DNA of 64,000 nucleotides, from the NCBI RefSeq assembly GCF_028372415.1, contig NC_092875.1, forward strand, positions 184,240,522 through 184,304,521. The letters are read 5' to 3'. The position numbers were made by a program, and so were the translations under genes. Below are positions 54,576-64,000 of the stretch, in pieces. This DNA is from Notamacropus eugenii. Lineage: Eukaryota > Chordata > Mammalia > Diprotodontia > Macropodidae. How positions within the stretch are numbered: position 1 is the stretch's first letter; each line of letters starts with the position of its first letter. The notes beneath the pieces are model-generated. The model saw nothing but the letters and a program-made list of their open reading frames with translations, was not told where the DNA came from and did not search any database.

Positions 54576-55065
54576 AGAAACATAAGTGATATTTAAAAAA
54601 AAGTATCAATAAAAAAGAAAAAAATTAGTAAGCTTTCCTTCTATACTTCAAAAGATGTATATTTCATATGTATTGGTATATATCTATTCATAGAGTAGCC
54701 TTATTTCTATGAAATCCCTATGAGAATAATCTACACATATATACCCACATGTATAGAGGGAATCCTTAATGAAGGTCTGAAAAGGAAACAGGCAGGCTTT
54801 CACAAATTATATTCTAGAAATGACAGTATCTTTACATTTTTGAAGAATTGTTCATCAAAAGTCATATAAAAGATATCCTAAAGGTGGTGTCCTTACCAGG
54901 CCATATATTTCCAGGCCTTCTGTATCTTACCCATCTTTAGGGTCTACTCAAGTCTCAAATTTTGTGAAGCTTTCCTTGCTTAACACAGACTGAAATTCTA
55001 CCCCCACCACTTCACACTCCTCCCCCCCAGCACTTGGTATTAGAATGTAATAAAGAAATGTAATA
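54576..55065. other. Stretch without recognised repeat or gene
   Basis: A possible L2 trace near 54925-54980 (CAAGTCTCAAATTTTGTGAA) is too weak to call. Confidence 0.35.
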
Positions 55066-55069
55066 TATA

Positions 55070-55262
55070 CTGTTTAGTACACAGAATACTAGATTTGAAA
55101 TCAAGAGATGGGTTTCAATCAAAGTTCTAACAATTACTAACTCTGTGACCATGACAAAGACTTCACCTCACTGATATTCAATTTTCTCTTCTATCAGATG
55201 AGAACAATGAAAATTTTGCTTTCTCCCTCATAGAACTGTTGTGAGGAAAGTGCTTTCTACAC
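55070..55262 (+). mobile_element. MIR-family SINE
   Basis: TTTGAAATCAAGAGATGGGT, ACTCTGTGACCATGACAAAG, a CORE (TTTTCTCTTCTATCAGATGA) and AACTGTTGTGAGGAAAGTGC. Confidence 0.75.
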
Positions 55263-55520
55263 CCTGTTACTGTTGATTCAGTCATGTCTGACTTTTTGTG
55301 AACTGATTTGAGATTTTCTTGGCAAACATACTAGAGTGGTTTGCCACTTCCTTCCCCAACTTATTTTACAGAGTAAGAAACCATGGCAAACAAGGTTAAG
55401 TGACTTGCCCAGGGTCATACAGCTAAGAAGTGTCTGAGGCCAGATTTGAACTCATGAAGATGAGTCTTCCTGGTTCCAAGCCCAGTGCTCTTTTTCACTG
55501 TGCCACCTAGCTGCCCTTTG
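55263..55520 (-). mobile_element. Mar1 SINE, reverse orientation, near complete
   Basis: Tail TTCAGTCATGTCTGACTTTT, TTTTCTTGGCAAACATACTA, GAGTGGTTTGCCACTTCCTT; then AAGTGACTTGCCCAGGGTCA; then head GATGAGTCTTCCTGGTTCC and GTGCCACCTAGCTGCCC. Confidence 0.93.
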
Positions 55521-55539
55521 TACATCCTAAAGCCTCTAA

Positions 55540-55785
55540 ACATGTGAGCTTTTTTCTGCGCCCATGTCTTCCCTCTCCAACTTGATTATAGGGTTCTTGA
55601 AGGCAGAGAACAGGTTTTAAAATCCTTAGTAATTCTACTGTCTCCTTCCCTCCACTGTCCTTTTTGTCTAGTATAGGGATGAAGAAATGCTCATTGATCA
55701 GAGAAGCAAAGAGTTTAAAGAAAAATGGGGAGCAACCTGTAGTGTCGGGCACATAGTATTTAATAAATGCTTATTGATTAACTCC
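55540..55785 (+). mobile_element. L2 3' end
   Basis: ACTTGATTATAGGGTTCTTG, AAGGCAGAGAACAGGTTTTA and CATAGTATTTAATAAATGCT, with ~100 bp of extra sequence between. Confidence 0.75.
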
Positions 55786-55789
55786 AAGG

Positions 55790-56130
55790 TTGACTCTCTC
55801 TAAGATTGGGGTTAGGTCCGGGGACGAAGGTGGGAAGACTCAGGGCTGAAAGAACAGAGCCCAAAGCTTGGACTATGGGCTTTCTACACTATAATGAATG
55901 GGGAGATGCACACACATTACTAAGGTAGTAAGAGATGTGATTTAACTCATAATTTAAACAAAGTATGTGATATATTATAAACCTCTTTTTATATTGAGAT
56001 GGGAGAGAGGAGCATCTTAAAATACTAAGTTCAAGGATAACTAACGACGTGTTTTGTAAAATTCACATCTTCCAAACTATTCTTGTTTAAGTGCAATTCT
56101 CCTTTATCAATAGGATAAACAAGTCTGAGT
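55790..56130. other. Short stretch without recognised content
   Basis: No repeat or coding signal recognised. Confidence 0.35.
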
Positions 56131-56134
56131 TTGA

Positions 56135-56310
56135 AGTCATATGATCTCTGAGCCTCAGCTAATCCTTCTATATAATGGGTATGTAGATGCCAGCAGTACT
56201 TAGCCCATGGGTTGCTTTTTGGATTAAATGATGAGGTGTATAAAGAGCTTCACAAAGTTTAAAATGCTGTATAAAAATTGACTGTTATTATGATCAGCAT
56301 CGCTGTTATT
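56135..56310 (+). mobile_element. THER1/MIR fragment
   Basis: TCTGAGCCTCAGCTAATCCT, TTTTTGGATTAAATGATGAG, AAAGAGCTTCACAAAGTTTA and TGACTGTTATTATG. Confidence 0.65.
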
Positions 56311-56409
56311 TCTAAGGTATCTTCCAGATCTAACACTATAATTCGCTGATTTTATGGCAAAATTCAAGAGGCATCTATCCATGTTTCTTGAGACTCAGGA
56401 ACTTGAACT

Positions 56410-56525
56410 GAATAATGTAAGCTCCTAAAGGGTGAGACTGTATTTCATTTTTTTCCTTTGTACCCCTAGTGTCTAGTACAGCAGGTATACATAGGTGTTT
56501 ACTAAATGCTTGTTGCATTGGATCT
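56410..56525 (+). mobile_element. L2 3' end
   Basis: GTAAGCTCCTAAAGGGTGAG, TTTGTACCCCTAGTGTCTAG and GTTTACTAAATGCTTGTTG. Confidence 0.8.
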
Positions 56526-56634
56526 CATTAGTTTCTAGGGGCTGTCTCGCTGTTGAAGCTTTCCTCTCTATTCTCCCTCCCCAATTATTTAAGTGTATGT
56601 GATTGTGTTGTTGTTGCTTAAAATTCCTTCTATA

Positions 56635-59410
56635 GGGGGGAGGAGCCAAGATGGCGGAGTAGAAAGATATACATATGCTAGCTCCAAACCCACAGCCCAT
56701 AAAATACCTGTAAAGAAGAGCTCCCAACAAAATCTGGAGCAGTGGAAGCCACAGAACAATGAAGCAGAGGAGATTTCTGTTCCAGAGAGCCCTGAAAAAC
56801 CAACACAAAAGGTCCCTCAGGCACCAGACCTGGAGCAGAGCCCAGCCATGCCTCAGCCATGTGGCATCAAGAGGAGCAGATCCGAGCAGGCTTCAGGGAC
56901 GGGATCCCCAGTGGCCACAAGGATCTCTCCACCCACAGGCGTCAAAAGTTGGTGAGAGAGTCTTTTTGGCTCGCTGAGAGGGGAGTGGGTTGTCCCCATA
57001 ACTCAGGCCCCCTTAGGAGGCAGCAGCAGAGGCAGCAGTGGACAAGGGCTCCCAAAGCAGGCAGGAGCTCAGATCCATTGTTGAAGGTCTCCACATAAAG
57101 CCCCTGAGGGAACTGAGCCCTGTGTGGTGGCCCTGCCCCTACCTGAGCACCTGAACTTAATCTCACACTGAATAGCAGCCCTGCCCCCTCTGAAAGCCCT
57201 GAGGCTGGGAAGAAGCATTTGATTCTCAGCCCCCAAACTCTGGCTGGGTGGATCTGGAGGCGTGGTGGGTGTGGAAAGGAAACTCAGAAGTCAAGTAAAT
57301 GGTTGGGAAAATGCCCAGAAGAGGGGGAAAAAACAAATAAGACTATAGAAGGTTACTTTCTTGGTGAACAGTTTACTCCTCCCTTCCTTTCAGATGAGGA
57401 AGAACAAGGCTTACCAAGAGGGAAAGACAAAGAAGTCAAGGCTTCTGTATCCCAAACATCCAGAATAAATATTCAATGGGCTCAGGTCATGGAAGAGCTC
57501 AAAAAGGATTTTAAAAATCAAGTTAGAGAGGTGGAGGAAAAACTGGGAAGAGAAATGAGAGAGATGCAAGAAAAGCATGAAAAGCAGGTCAACACCTTGC
57601 TAAAGGAGACTCAAAAAAATGCTGAAGAAAATAACACCTTGAAAAATAAGCTAACTCAATTGGCAAAAGAGGTTCAAAAAGCCAATGAGGAGAAGAATGC
57701 TTTCAAAAGCAGAATTAGCCAAATGGAAAAGGAGGTCCAAAAGCTCACTGAAGAAAATAGTTCTTTCAAAATTAGAATGGAACAGATGGAGGTTAATGAC
57801 TTTATGAGAAACCAAGAAATCATAAAACAAAACCAAAAGAATGACAAAATGGAAGATGATGTGAAATATCTCATTGGAAGAACAACTGACCTGGAAAATA
57901 GATCCAGAAGAGACAATTTAAAAATTATGGGACTACCTGAAAGCCATGATCCAAAAAAGAGCCTAGACATCATCTTTCATGAAATTATCAAGGAAAACTG
58001 CCCTGAGATTCTAGAACCAGAGGGCAAAATAAGTATTCAAGGAATCCACCGATCACCTCCTGAAAGAGATCCAAAAAGAGAAACTCCAAGGAACATTGTG
58101 GCCAAATTCCAGAGTTCCCCGGTCAAGGAGAAAATACTGCAAGCAGCTAGAAAGAAGCAATTCAAGTATTGTGGAAATACAATCAGGATAACACAAGACC
58201 TAGCAGCTTTAACATTAAGGGATCAAAGGACATGGAATATGATATTCTAGAAGTCAAAGGAACTAGGACTAAAACCAAGAATCACCTATCCAGCAAAACT
58301 GAGTATAATACTTCAGGGGAAAAAATGGTCTTTCAATGAAATAGAAGACTTTCAAGCATTCTTGAGAAAAGACCAGAGCTGAAAAGAAAATTTGACTTTC
58401 AAACACAAGAATGAAGAGAACCATGAAAAGGTGAACAGCAAAGAGAAGTCATAAGGGACTTACTAAAGTTGAACTGTTTACATTCCTACATGGAAAGACA
58501 ATATTTGTAACTCTTGAAACTTTTCAGTATCTGGGTACTGGATGGGATTACACACACACACGTACACACACAGAGAGACAGAGAGCACAGAGTGAATTGA
58601 ATAGGATGGGATCATATCTTAAAAAAATGAAATTAAGCAGTGAGAGAGAAGTATATTGGGAGGAGAAATGGAGAAATAGAAAGGGGCAAATTATCTCTCA
58701 TAAAAGAGGCAAGCAGAAAACTTTTTAGTGGAAGGAAAAAGACCAGAGGTGAGAGAAAAACATGAAGTTTACTCTCATCACATTCCACTAAAGGAAGGAA
58801 TAAAATGCACACTCATTTTGGTATGAAAACCTATCTTACAATACAGGAAAGTGGGGGAGAAGAGGATAAGCAGGGTGGGGGGGATGATGGAAAGGAGGGC
58901 AGTGGGAAGAGGGAGAAATTTGAAGCCAACACTCTTGGGGAGGGACAGGATCAAAAGAGAGAATAGAAGCAATGGGGGGCAGGATAGGATGGAGGGAAAT
59001 ATAGTTAGTCTTACACAACATGACTATTATGGAAGTCATTTGCAAAACTACACAGATATGGCCTATATTGAATTGCTTGCCTTCCTAAAGGGAATGGATG
59101 GGGAGGGAGGGATGAAGAGAAGTTGGAGCTCAAAGTTTTAGGAACAACTGTCGAGTTCTGTTCTTGCTACTAGGAAATAAGAAATACAGGTAAAGAGGTA
59201 TAGAAAGTTATCTGGCCCTGCGAGACAAAAGAGAAGTTGGGGACAAGGGAAGGGAGGGATGGTAGAAGAGAGGGCAGATTGGTGATAGGGGCAATTAGAA
59301 TGCTTGGTGTTTGGGGGTGGGGGGAGGGGACAAATGGGGAGAAAATTTGGAACCCAAAATTTTGTGAAAATGAATGTTAAAAGTTAAATTAATTAATTAA
59401 TTAATTTTAA
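56635..59410 (+). mobile_element. HAL1 (half-L1) element B, complete, perfect 15 bp TSD
   Basis: 2.78 kb. The 5' end GGGGGGAGGAGCCAAGATGG-CGGAG resembles eutherian L1 5' UTRs and includes a YY1-like CAAGATGGCGG. A ~675 bp 5' UTR, ORF1 (57311-58250) and a ~1.16 kb 3' region with an embedded (CA)n at about 58549-58572 follow. It ends in a (TTAA)n-type tail. AAAATTCCTTCTATA flanks it at 56620-56634 and 59411-59425 without mismatch. No ORF2. It is collinear with element A throughout and is the best-preserved copy here. Confidence 0.94.
57311..58382 (+). pseudogene. HAL1-B ORF1 (L1 ORF1p-like), open except near its start and end
   Basis: The proper ATG (57311, ATGCCCAGAAGAGGG) is out of frame with the body because the following G/A run is 4 bases longer than in element A. 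The body frame is open from 57219 upstream of that ATG to TAG 58248-58250, with no internal stop. Visible domains: a coiled coil with EVQKLTEENSSFKIRMEQME-type heptads at about 57550-57880, RRM-like SRRDNLKIMGLPESH at about 57903, and CTD SSPVKEKILQAARKKQFKYC at about 58113. After TAG, 43 in-frame codons (PRITYPAKLS; WSFNEIEDFQAFLRK) reach TGA at 58380-58382. The product would be the RNA-binding ORF1p of an L1-type RNP. The 31 residues before the body in the long frame (MILSPQTLAG...) are 5' UTR, not protein. Confidence 0.85.
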
Positions 59411-59425
59411 AAAATTCCTTCTATA

Positions 59426-59960
59426 AATTTTCTTCCATTAAATTCCCTTCTATCACCAAATTAAACTTTCATCTTCACCCTGTAACAGGGCACTTTTGAC
59501 CAAGTTTAATCAGAAACATTGTCTGAAAAGAAACCCTAAAAGTATTGTCTTCTAGAGACAGGAAGAAAAAATTTGTCATAAGAACATTGAAGGGAAAAAA
59601 AGATTATTTCAGACAAGACTACTTAACATGTATCATTTCCCCCTATAAATGTCATTAAAGTTTTACTGCTTGGTCAAGATGCTCTGATATTTCTGTAACT
59701 TCAAAAAGTTTGAAAATCCTTGCTTTGGTAGTTAAAACATGAAAGGCAACGTGGAATTACAGGAAAAAACACCAGCCTTAGAACCTGGTGACTTGCCTCC
59801 TCTTTCAACCTACCTCCCAAGAATCTCCACAGTGGAGCCATTTAACAAATATTTGTTGAATTGAATGAAACCAAATAAAGATAATTGTACTCATCACTAG
59901 TTGGAGTGAAATTTTTAATTTATTTACTCAAGTGCCACTTGAGAAAGAGGGAATGATTAC
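59426..59960. other. Mostly unrecognised, small MIR/L2 traces
   Basis: A MIR trace near 59745-59795 and an L2 terminus-like AACAAATATTTGTTGAATTG near 59845 are the only hints. Confidence 0.35.
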
Positions 59961-59964
59961 TCCC

Positions 59965-60165
59965 ATTGGTTAGAGGAAATAATGCTAGGTTTGGGATCAG
60001 AGCACCTACCATTGAACTCTAGTTCCACTACTTACTGTGTGATCTTGGGCAAATCACAAAATTTCTTTGCCTCAGTTTTCTCAATTATGAAATGAGGAGA
60101 TTAGAGCTGATGACCTCTAAGGACACTTTCAGATCTAAGCCCATGATCATATGATCCTGTCTGTT
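59965..60165 (+). mobile_element. MIR-family SINE, well preserved
   Basis: AATGCTAGGTTTGGGATCAG, CTACTTACTGTGTGATCTTG, CORE GCCTCAGTTTTCTCAATTAT and 3' end TGATGACCTCTAAGGACACT. Confidence 0.85.
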
Positions 60166-60169
60166 TCTT

Positions 60170-61180
60170 ATTCTTTTGATCATTTCCTTTGCCACCCCCA
60201 CCTCTAGTCATGCACAAAAATATTAGAAATCAGATAGCCCACCATAAGCTCATTTTCAATAATTTCTTCCCCATTCTCTTAGGGCCTGTTTCTCCCTACC
60301 AATGTTTTGAAGTTGCAGAATATTATCTATGAGAGCCTTTCTTCCAATCCAGCTTAAAGTAAAGTTTATTCAACAGTGAACAGAATAACCTGGCTGGAAG
60401 TGTTTTTAAACACAAAGAACTGTGATCTCTGGCCCAGGCACGTGGGGCCATTGGGAAATTCAAACTCTTGGCAAAATTATTGTATTTTCCACCAATGAAT
60501 TATTGCAGGAAAGCAGTTCATGAAGTCAAGACATATATTACTGGGCAGGGAATACCATCAGAGGCAAAAACAAACATCAAGGGGAAAGAAGTATTTTACC
60601 TCCCCCATACCTCCCGCCATCTCATCTCGAAGATGTTGACCACTGGAAGCTGTTTCAATAATGATATCTCAAACTGATGACAAGGTTTTCTCAAACCATC
60701 CTTGCCATCCTGTTTCTTTTTTTTTATATTTCCTGAGGCTGACAGTCAGAAGGCCAATAAAAAAAAAAAAAAAGGAAAGTCCTTGATACAAGGCAGGATA
60801 TGACAGAATGTTGTCCCGCAGAGTTAATACTTTCCTGATAGACAGATGTCTCGGGTCTACTTCCAAGGAGTTTGGGGCTCTGACTGTGGAAGAGGCATTT
60901 ACTGTAGGATTATTAACAAAAGGGCTCCATACATAACTCTAGGTGTTTTTTACTCAAATGGGAAAATCTGGGAAGTATTAACCATAGGTGTGATTTCTGT
61001 GACTCAGGGAAGGAATTCCCACTGGGCTATGAATCTAGATTATTTAGAATACTCTAGGCAAGATTACAGAATGACATGGTTAAATATTTAAATGTGCAAA
61101 TTTTCCTTCACCTGATGACTGATATCTGAATTCCACCAACAAGGCTTCATCTAGTACAATTCAGTCTAATCCAATCCAAC
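60170..61180. other. ~1 kb repeat-free stretch
   Basis: No interspersed repeat recognised apart from T/A runs near 60715 and 60760. Contains a GGCACGTGGGG E-box-like site at about 60438. Frames up to 81 codons without motifs. Confidence 0.45.
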
Positions 61181-61184
61181 AAAC

Positions 61185-61432
61185 ATATGATACTGAACTT
61201 GGAGTCATAAAGAAAACTGAGTTTCATACACATTCTAGCTATGTGATCTTATGACCTCTGTCTGCTTCAGTTTCCTTATCTGTAAAATGGTGTAATAATA
61301 TATTATAGTACCTAAATTATAGTACCTATCTTCTTAAGTTAGTTGTGAAGATAAATTGAGATTTATAAAGTACATTGCAATCCATAAATGCCAAAAATAT
61401 ATGCTTAACTCATAAATGTTAGCTATTTTGAT
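61185..61432 (+). mobile_element. THER1/MIR CORE-SINE
   Basis: ACTTGGAGTCATAAAGAAAA, TCTAGCTATGTGATCTTATG, CORE GCTTCAGTTTCCTTATCTGT, AGTTGTGAAGATAAATTGAG and AATGTTAGCTATTTT. It contains a local TTATAGTACCTA duplication. Confidence 0.8.
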
Positions 61433-61803
61433 GAATCGATAAACATTTATTAAGCACCCACTGTATACCATATATTGTACTAAGTGCTATTTATGAGGCA
61501 TATACTATAACCCCCTTATCTTGAGATTTCAATCATGTTAAAATATAAAGGAAAACCAAGTGGCAGTTTATACTATCAAACTCTATTATTCTGGGCTCTA
61601 ATTTGTATTTTACCTCTTAATAACTTGGTCAAGAGGCAAAAAATGTAAAGTGATTTTAGGCTGCTTCTAGAAGAAGGCTATGATCATTCTGCCGTTCTCT
61701 GCTATAACACTATATCTGGGATAATGTGTCAAATTCTGAGCTCCAAATTTTATGGAAGGTATTGACATGTGGTGAACACTATGTTGAAGAAGCCAGAGAC
61801 CTA

Positions 61804-61992
61804 TGTTTGTTGTCGTTCACCCTTCATTCTCAAAGATGACCAATGAGATCAGAAGGGTGATGTCCTGACTTTCAAGTGAATTGGATTAAAGTGAGGCAGT
61901 GTTGTGCAAAGTCATAATCCTCACTCTCTCCTCCAGAGTCATCGGAATCCAGTGGCAAAACATAGGTCAGGATGATTGACAATGGCCCCACA
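61804..61992 (-). mobile_element. RTE-tail fragment with 11 bp TSD
   Basis: TTCACCCTTCATTCTCAAAG, AAGTGAATTGGATTAAAGTG, CTCCAGAGTCATCGGAATCC. Flanked by CCAGAGACCTA at 61793-61803 and 61993-62003. Only the tail/3' UTR was inserted, with no tRNA head. Confidence 0.85.
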
Positions 61993-62117
61993 CCAGAGAC
62001 CTAGAAGGATCTATCAAAAGAAGTAGTCATGTTTAGCCTAGAGGAGACTGGGTATGAGGTGAGGTGAGTACATGATAAGTTATGTTCAAGCATTTGAATT
62101 CCTTTTATGTGGAGGAA

Positions 62118-62400
62118 AGTGGCAGTAGATAGAGCACAGGGCCTGCAGTCAAGGAAGATTCATCTTCCTGAGCTCAGATCCAGCTTGAGACATTTACTAG
62201 CTGTGTGACTTTGGACACATCACTTAACCTTCTTTGTCTCAGTTTCCTCATCTGTCAAGAATGAAAGAAAATGTATAGAAGAAAGAAAGAGAAGAAAAGC
62301 TGGAGAAGAAAATGGCAAACCACTCCAGTATCTTTGCAAAGAAAGTCCCAAATGGGATCATAAAGAATCAGACATGACAAAAACGACTGAAAAACAACAA
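62118..62400 (+). mobile_element. Mar1 SINE with an internal GAAA-rich insertion
   Basis: Head AGTAGATAGAGCACAGGGCC, CORE GTCTCAGTTTCCTCATCTGT, a ~40 bp AAAGAAAGAGAAGAA insertion, then tail GGCAAACCACTCCAGTATCT through AATCAGACATGACAAAAACG. It interrupts the CR1/L3-like LINE. Confidence 0.9.
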
Positions 62401-62703
62401 TAACATGTGAGAGATTAGCCTTGTTCTGTTTGACTCTAGAAAGCAAAACTAGGAGTAATAGACATTGTAGAGAGGCAGATTTCAGATTGTTTTAAAGAAA
62501 TATTGCTGAACAACTCAAGTTATCCAAGAACGGAATGTATCACCTCATTAATTAAGGAGTCCCTCTCCTCCTTGAATCCTCTCCACATTACTGAGGAAGC
62601 TGGATGAGCACTCATTATTGTAGAGATGATTCCTCTTCAGATACATGTTGGATAGAGAGCCTCTTAATTCCTTTCTTACTCTGAGAGTCCATGATTTTGT
62701 GAC

Positions 62704-62800
62704 CTCTATAGGCCTCAGTTTCCTAAGCTGTCAAAAGAGTGGTAGGATGAGATGATTTCTGAGGTCCTGTTTAGTTCTAAAATTTTGTGAATCTATAACT
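62704..62800 (+). mobile_element. MIR 3' fragment
   Basis: GGCCTCAGTTTCCTAAGCTG and GATGATTTCTGAGGTCCTGT. Confidence 0.65.
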
Positions 62801-63480
62801 TACCCCTTAGCATGCAGAAGGATTCAAATCAGCTTCTGATTAGGGTCAGGAGGAAAGAGAAATGGGAATTCTGGATATCAGGAAGAGCAGAAAGGACAGT
62901 TTTTAAAAGAGATCAACTGACAGATCCAGGAGGTAAGAGGGATCCAAGGCATATTTTGCCTATTTCATTATATTGCCTAGGATTAGTCTTGTTTGGGATG
63001 TTTCATGAAAAGTAAAGAGTTCCGGTTGTCCCTCTGATAATTACTGGTTGTTTGACTAGGGCAAGTCACTTGATTCCTCAAAGACCGAAGCAATCCCCTA
63101 AGCTTGTAAGTTTCAGAGAAGCATATGACTTGCATTGGGTAGAAATAATTTTGTCATCAGAAGTTCCCTATATGCATGTTCTACTTCCAGCCCCTACCCC
63201 CTAATTAAGATACCATATATTTCTATCCAGGCCTTCTGCAACCTGTGACCATTATATGCTATGTCTACACTACCAAAACATATGAATGGAAAGTCAGCCA
63301 CCCAGATATTTTGGTTCAGCAATGCCAAACATCTGGATTCTTTCATCCTTCCAAACATTCATATTACATTTTTCTCCTTGTAGCCATAAGAGAGCTTGCC
63401 AGCACATTTTTCTTTTCTCTAGTAGGTTTGCACTTGTATTTGCAAGGTCATAACAGCAGAAAACAAAGATTTCTTGGCAG
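62801..63480. other. Largely unrecognised stretch
   Basis: A faint MIR CORE trace near 63048-63090 (GACTAGGGCAAGTCACTTGA). No gene evidence; frames under 90 codons. Confidence 0.35.
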
Positions 63481-63484
63481 CAAG

Positions 63485-63535
63485 GCACGATGCCTAGCTC
63501 TTAGTAGGTGCTAAATAGCTATTTTTTTTTAATGA
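63485..63535 (+). mobile_element. L2 3' terminus
   Basis: GCCTAGCTCTTAGTAGGTGC followed by an AATGAATGAG end. Confidence 0.55.
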
Positions 63536-63764
63536 ATGAGCAGTTAAAGAATTGTGTTATTACTCTGCAAAAAGCCAATAGCCCTTCTTGCAAGTAGTGT
63601 TTCATTCTAACTTATAAGCTAGCTGACAATTTTCAAGTCTAGCCAAATTAGAATTGGTAGGAAAGACTTCCTTTGGTAAAGATTTAGTCTTAGAGAATTT
63701 ACTCTCAGTAAGGACCTGCTAAGGCTAGAAATGAAAGTATGCCAGGAATGAAAGACTCACCTTT

Positions 63765-63856
63765 GAATGTGTGTGAATATGTACACATGAATATACACTG
63801 CATATACATTGTGCACACATGTGTATAGGCATGTGTGTTATATGTGCATATGCTGG
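63765..63856. repeat. TGTGTA/CATATA-rich simple sequence
   Basis: TGTGTGAATATGTACACATG and ACACATGTGTATAGGCATGT blocks. Confidence 0.75.
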
Positions 63857-64000
63857 CATTTGGATAGTTTCGTATCATAGATTCCTATGACATTGTAGAG
63901 AGATTCCTATGGAGCTGGTCTCAACAAGGACCTGGGATCAGGGGCAAAAAGAAGACATTTTTCCTCCTGCTTTGTGCTATGGTAACACACATTTTATTCC

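Larger units (their letters stand above)
61660..62703 (+). mobile_element. CR1/L3-like LINE 3' end, split by two inserts
   Basis: Pieces in order: 61660-61803 (CTGGGATAATGTGTCAAATT, CTCCAAATTTTATGGAAGG), 61993-62115 (AGTCATGTTTAGCCTAGAGG) and 62401-62703 (GCCTTGTTCTGTTTGACTCT, AAAACTAGGAGTAATAGACA, ACTCTGAGAGTCCATGATTT). They match the 3' part of the copy at 17040-18960. Inserts: an RTE-tail piece and a Mar1. Confidence 0.7.

Noticed and set aside
56593-57166. Several frames of 60-120 codons in the HAL1-B 5' UTR, mirrored at 34629-35168 in HAL1-A
   Set aside because: They overlap on both strands, and the same-region frames differ between the two copies, so they are not maintained proteins.
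57219-57311. Extra 31-residue N-terminus on the long HAL1-B frame
   Set aside because: It lies in 5' UTR sequence; element A shows the real start at the ATGCCCAGAAGA site.
1-64000. tRNA genes suggested by A/B-box-like sequence in many places
   Set aside because: All sit in SINE heads with CORE and LINE-type tails, so they are retroposed copies and not tRNA genes.

Overview
The window looks like AT-rich, non-coding DNA from a marsupial genome. The species was not determined. The main evidence is the dense set of tRNA-derived SINEs of the marsupial Mar1 type: a tRNA-like head, a CORE segment around a TCATCTGTAAAATG-like motif, and a BovB/RTE-like 3' tail. A second tRNA SINE has a different RTE-type tail. 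Other support comes from half-L1 (HAL1) elements that carry ORF1 but no ORF2, an RTE-clade LINE, and many old MIR/THER1, L2 and CR1/L3-like copies. I found no convincing host exon, RNA gene, CpG island, CRISPR array or prokaryotic feature, and I recognised no retroviral or LTR element. By elimination the window is intergenic or deep intronic. || Layout. 1-9 kb: nested SINEs, a purine/pyrimidine tract, a ~1.2 kb repeat-free stretch, a 250 bp trinucleotide array, an interrupted L2 and a ~160 bp inverted-repeat pair. 9-17 kb: old MIRs, an unnamed ancient repeat called here family R, a second inverted repeat closed by microsatellites, and an L1 3' end. 17-19 kb: a long CR1/L3-like LINE split by an RTE-tail SINE with target-site duplications (TSDs). 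19-28 kb: a Mar1 with a duplicated tail, a Tigger-like MITE with TA TSD, a 5'-truncated minus-strand L1, a 98 bp module present twice, an RTE 3' end and a palindromic hAT-like MITE. 29-34 kb: an RTE LINE inserted into a Mar1, a SINE with an inverted 5' end, and a short L1 with 16 bp TSDs. 34.6-37.3 kb and 56.6-59.4 kb: two near-complete HAL1 elements with perfect TSDs. 39.6-41.5 kb: an older, decayed HAL1. 42-56 kb: a mosaic of L1, L2, MIR, Mar1 and family R fragments with several microsatellites. 59.4-64 kb: quieter sequence plus a second CR1/L3-like copy split by an RTE fragment and a Mar1. || How the parts relate. The SINEs and LINEs form visible partnerships. The RTE LINE at 30.2-31.2 kb ends in the same tail as one SINE class, so it is the plausible source of that class's reverse transcriptase. 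Mar1 SINEs carry a BovB-like tail. HAL1 elements presumably used L1 ORF2p in trans. Nesting gives a relative age order: L2, MIR, CR1/L3 and family R are oldest, Mar1 and RTE-tail SINEs next, and L1, RTE and HAL1 insertions with perfect TSDs youngest. || The most interesting sequence-level observation is an in-frame amber codon shared by the two younger HAL1 ORF1 genes. The older copy has CAG there, and the frame beyond the stop still encodes 43 codons resembling the L1 ORF1p C-terminus. I see no clear evidence of a new multi-gene system. All family names come from recall, not from a database search.
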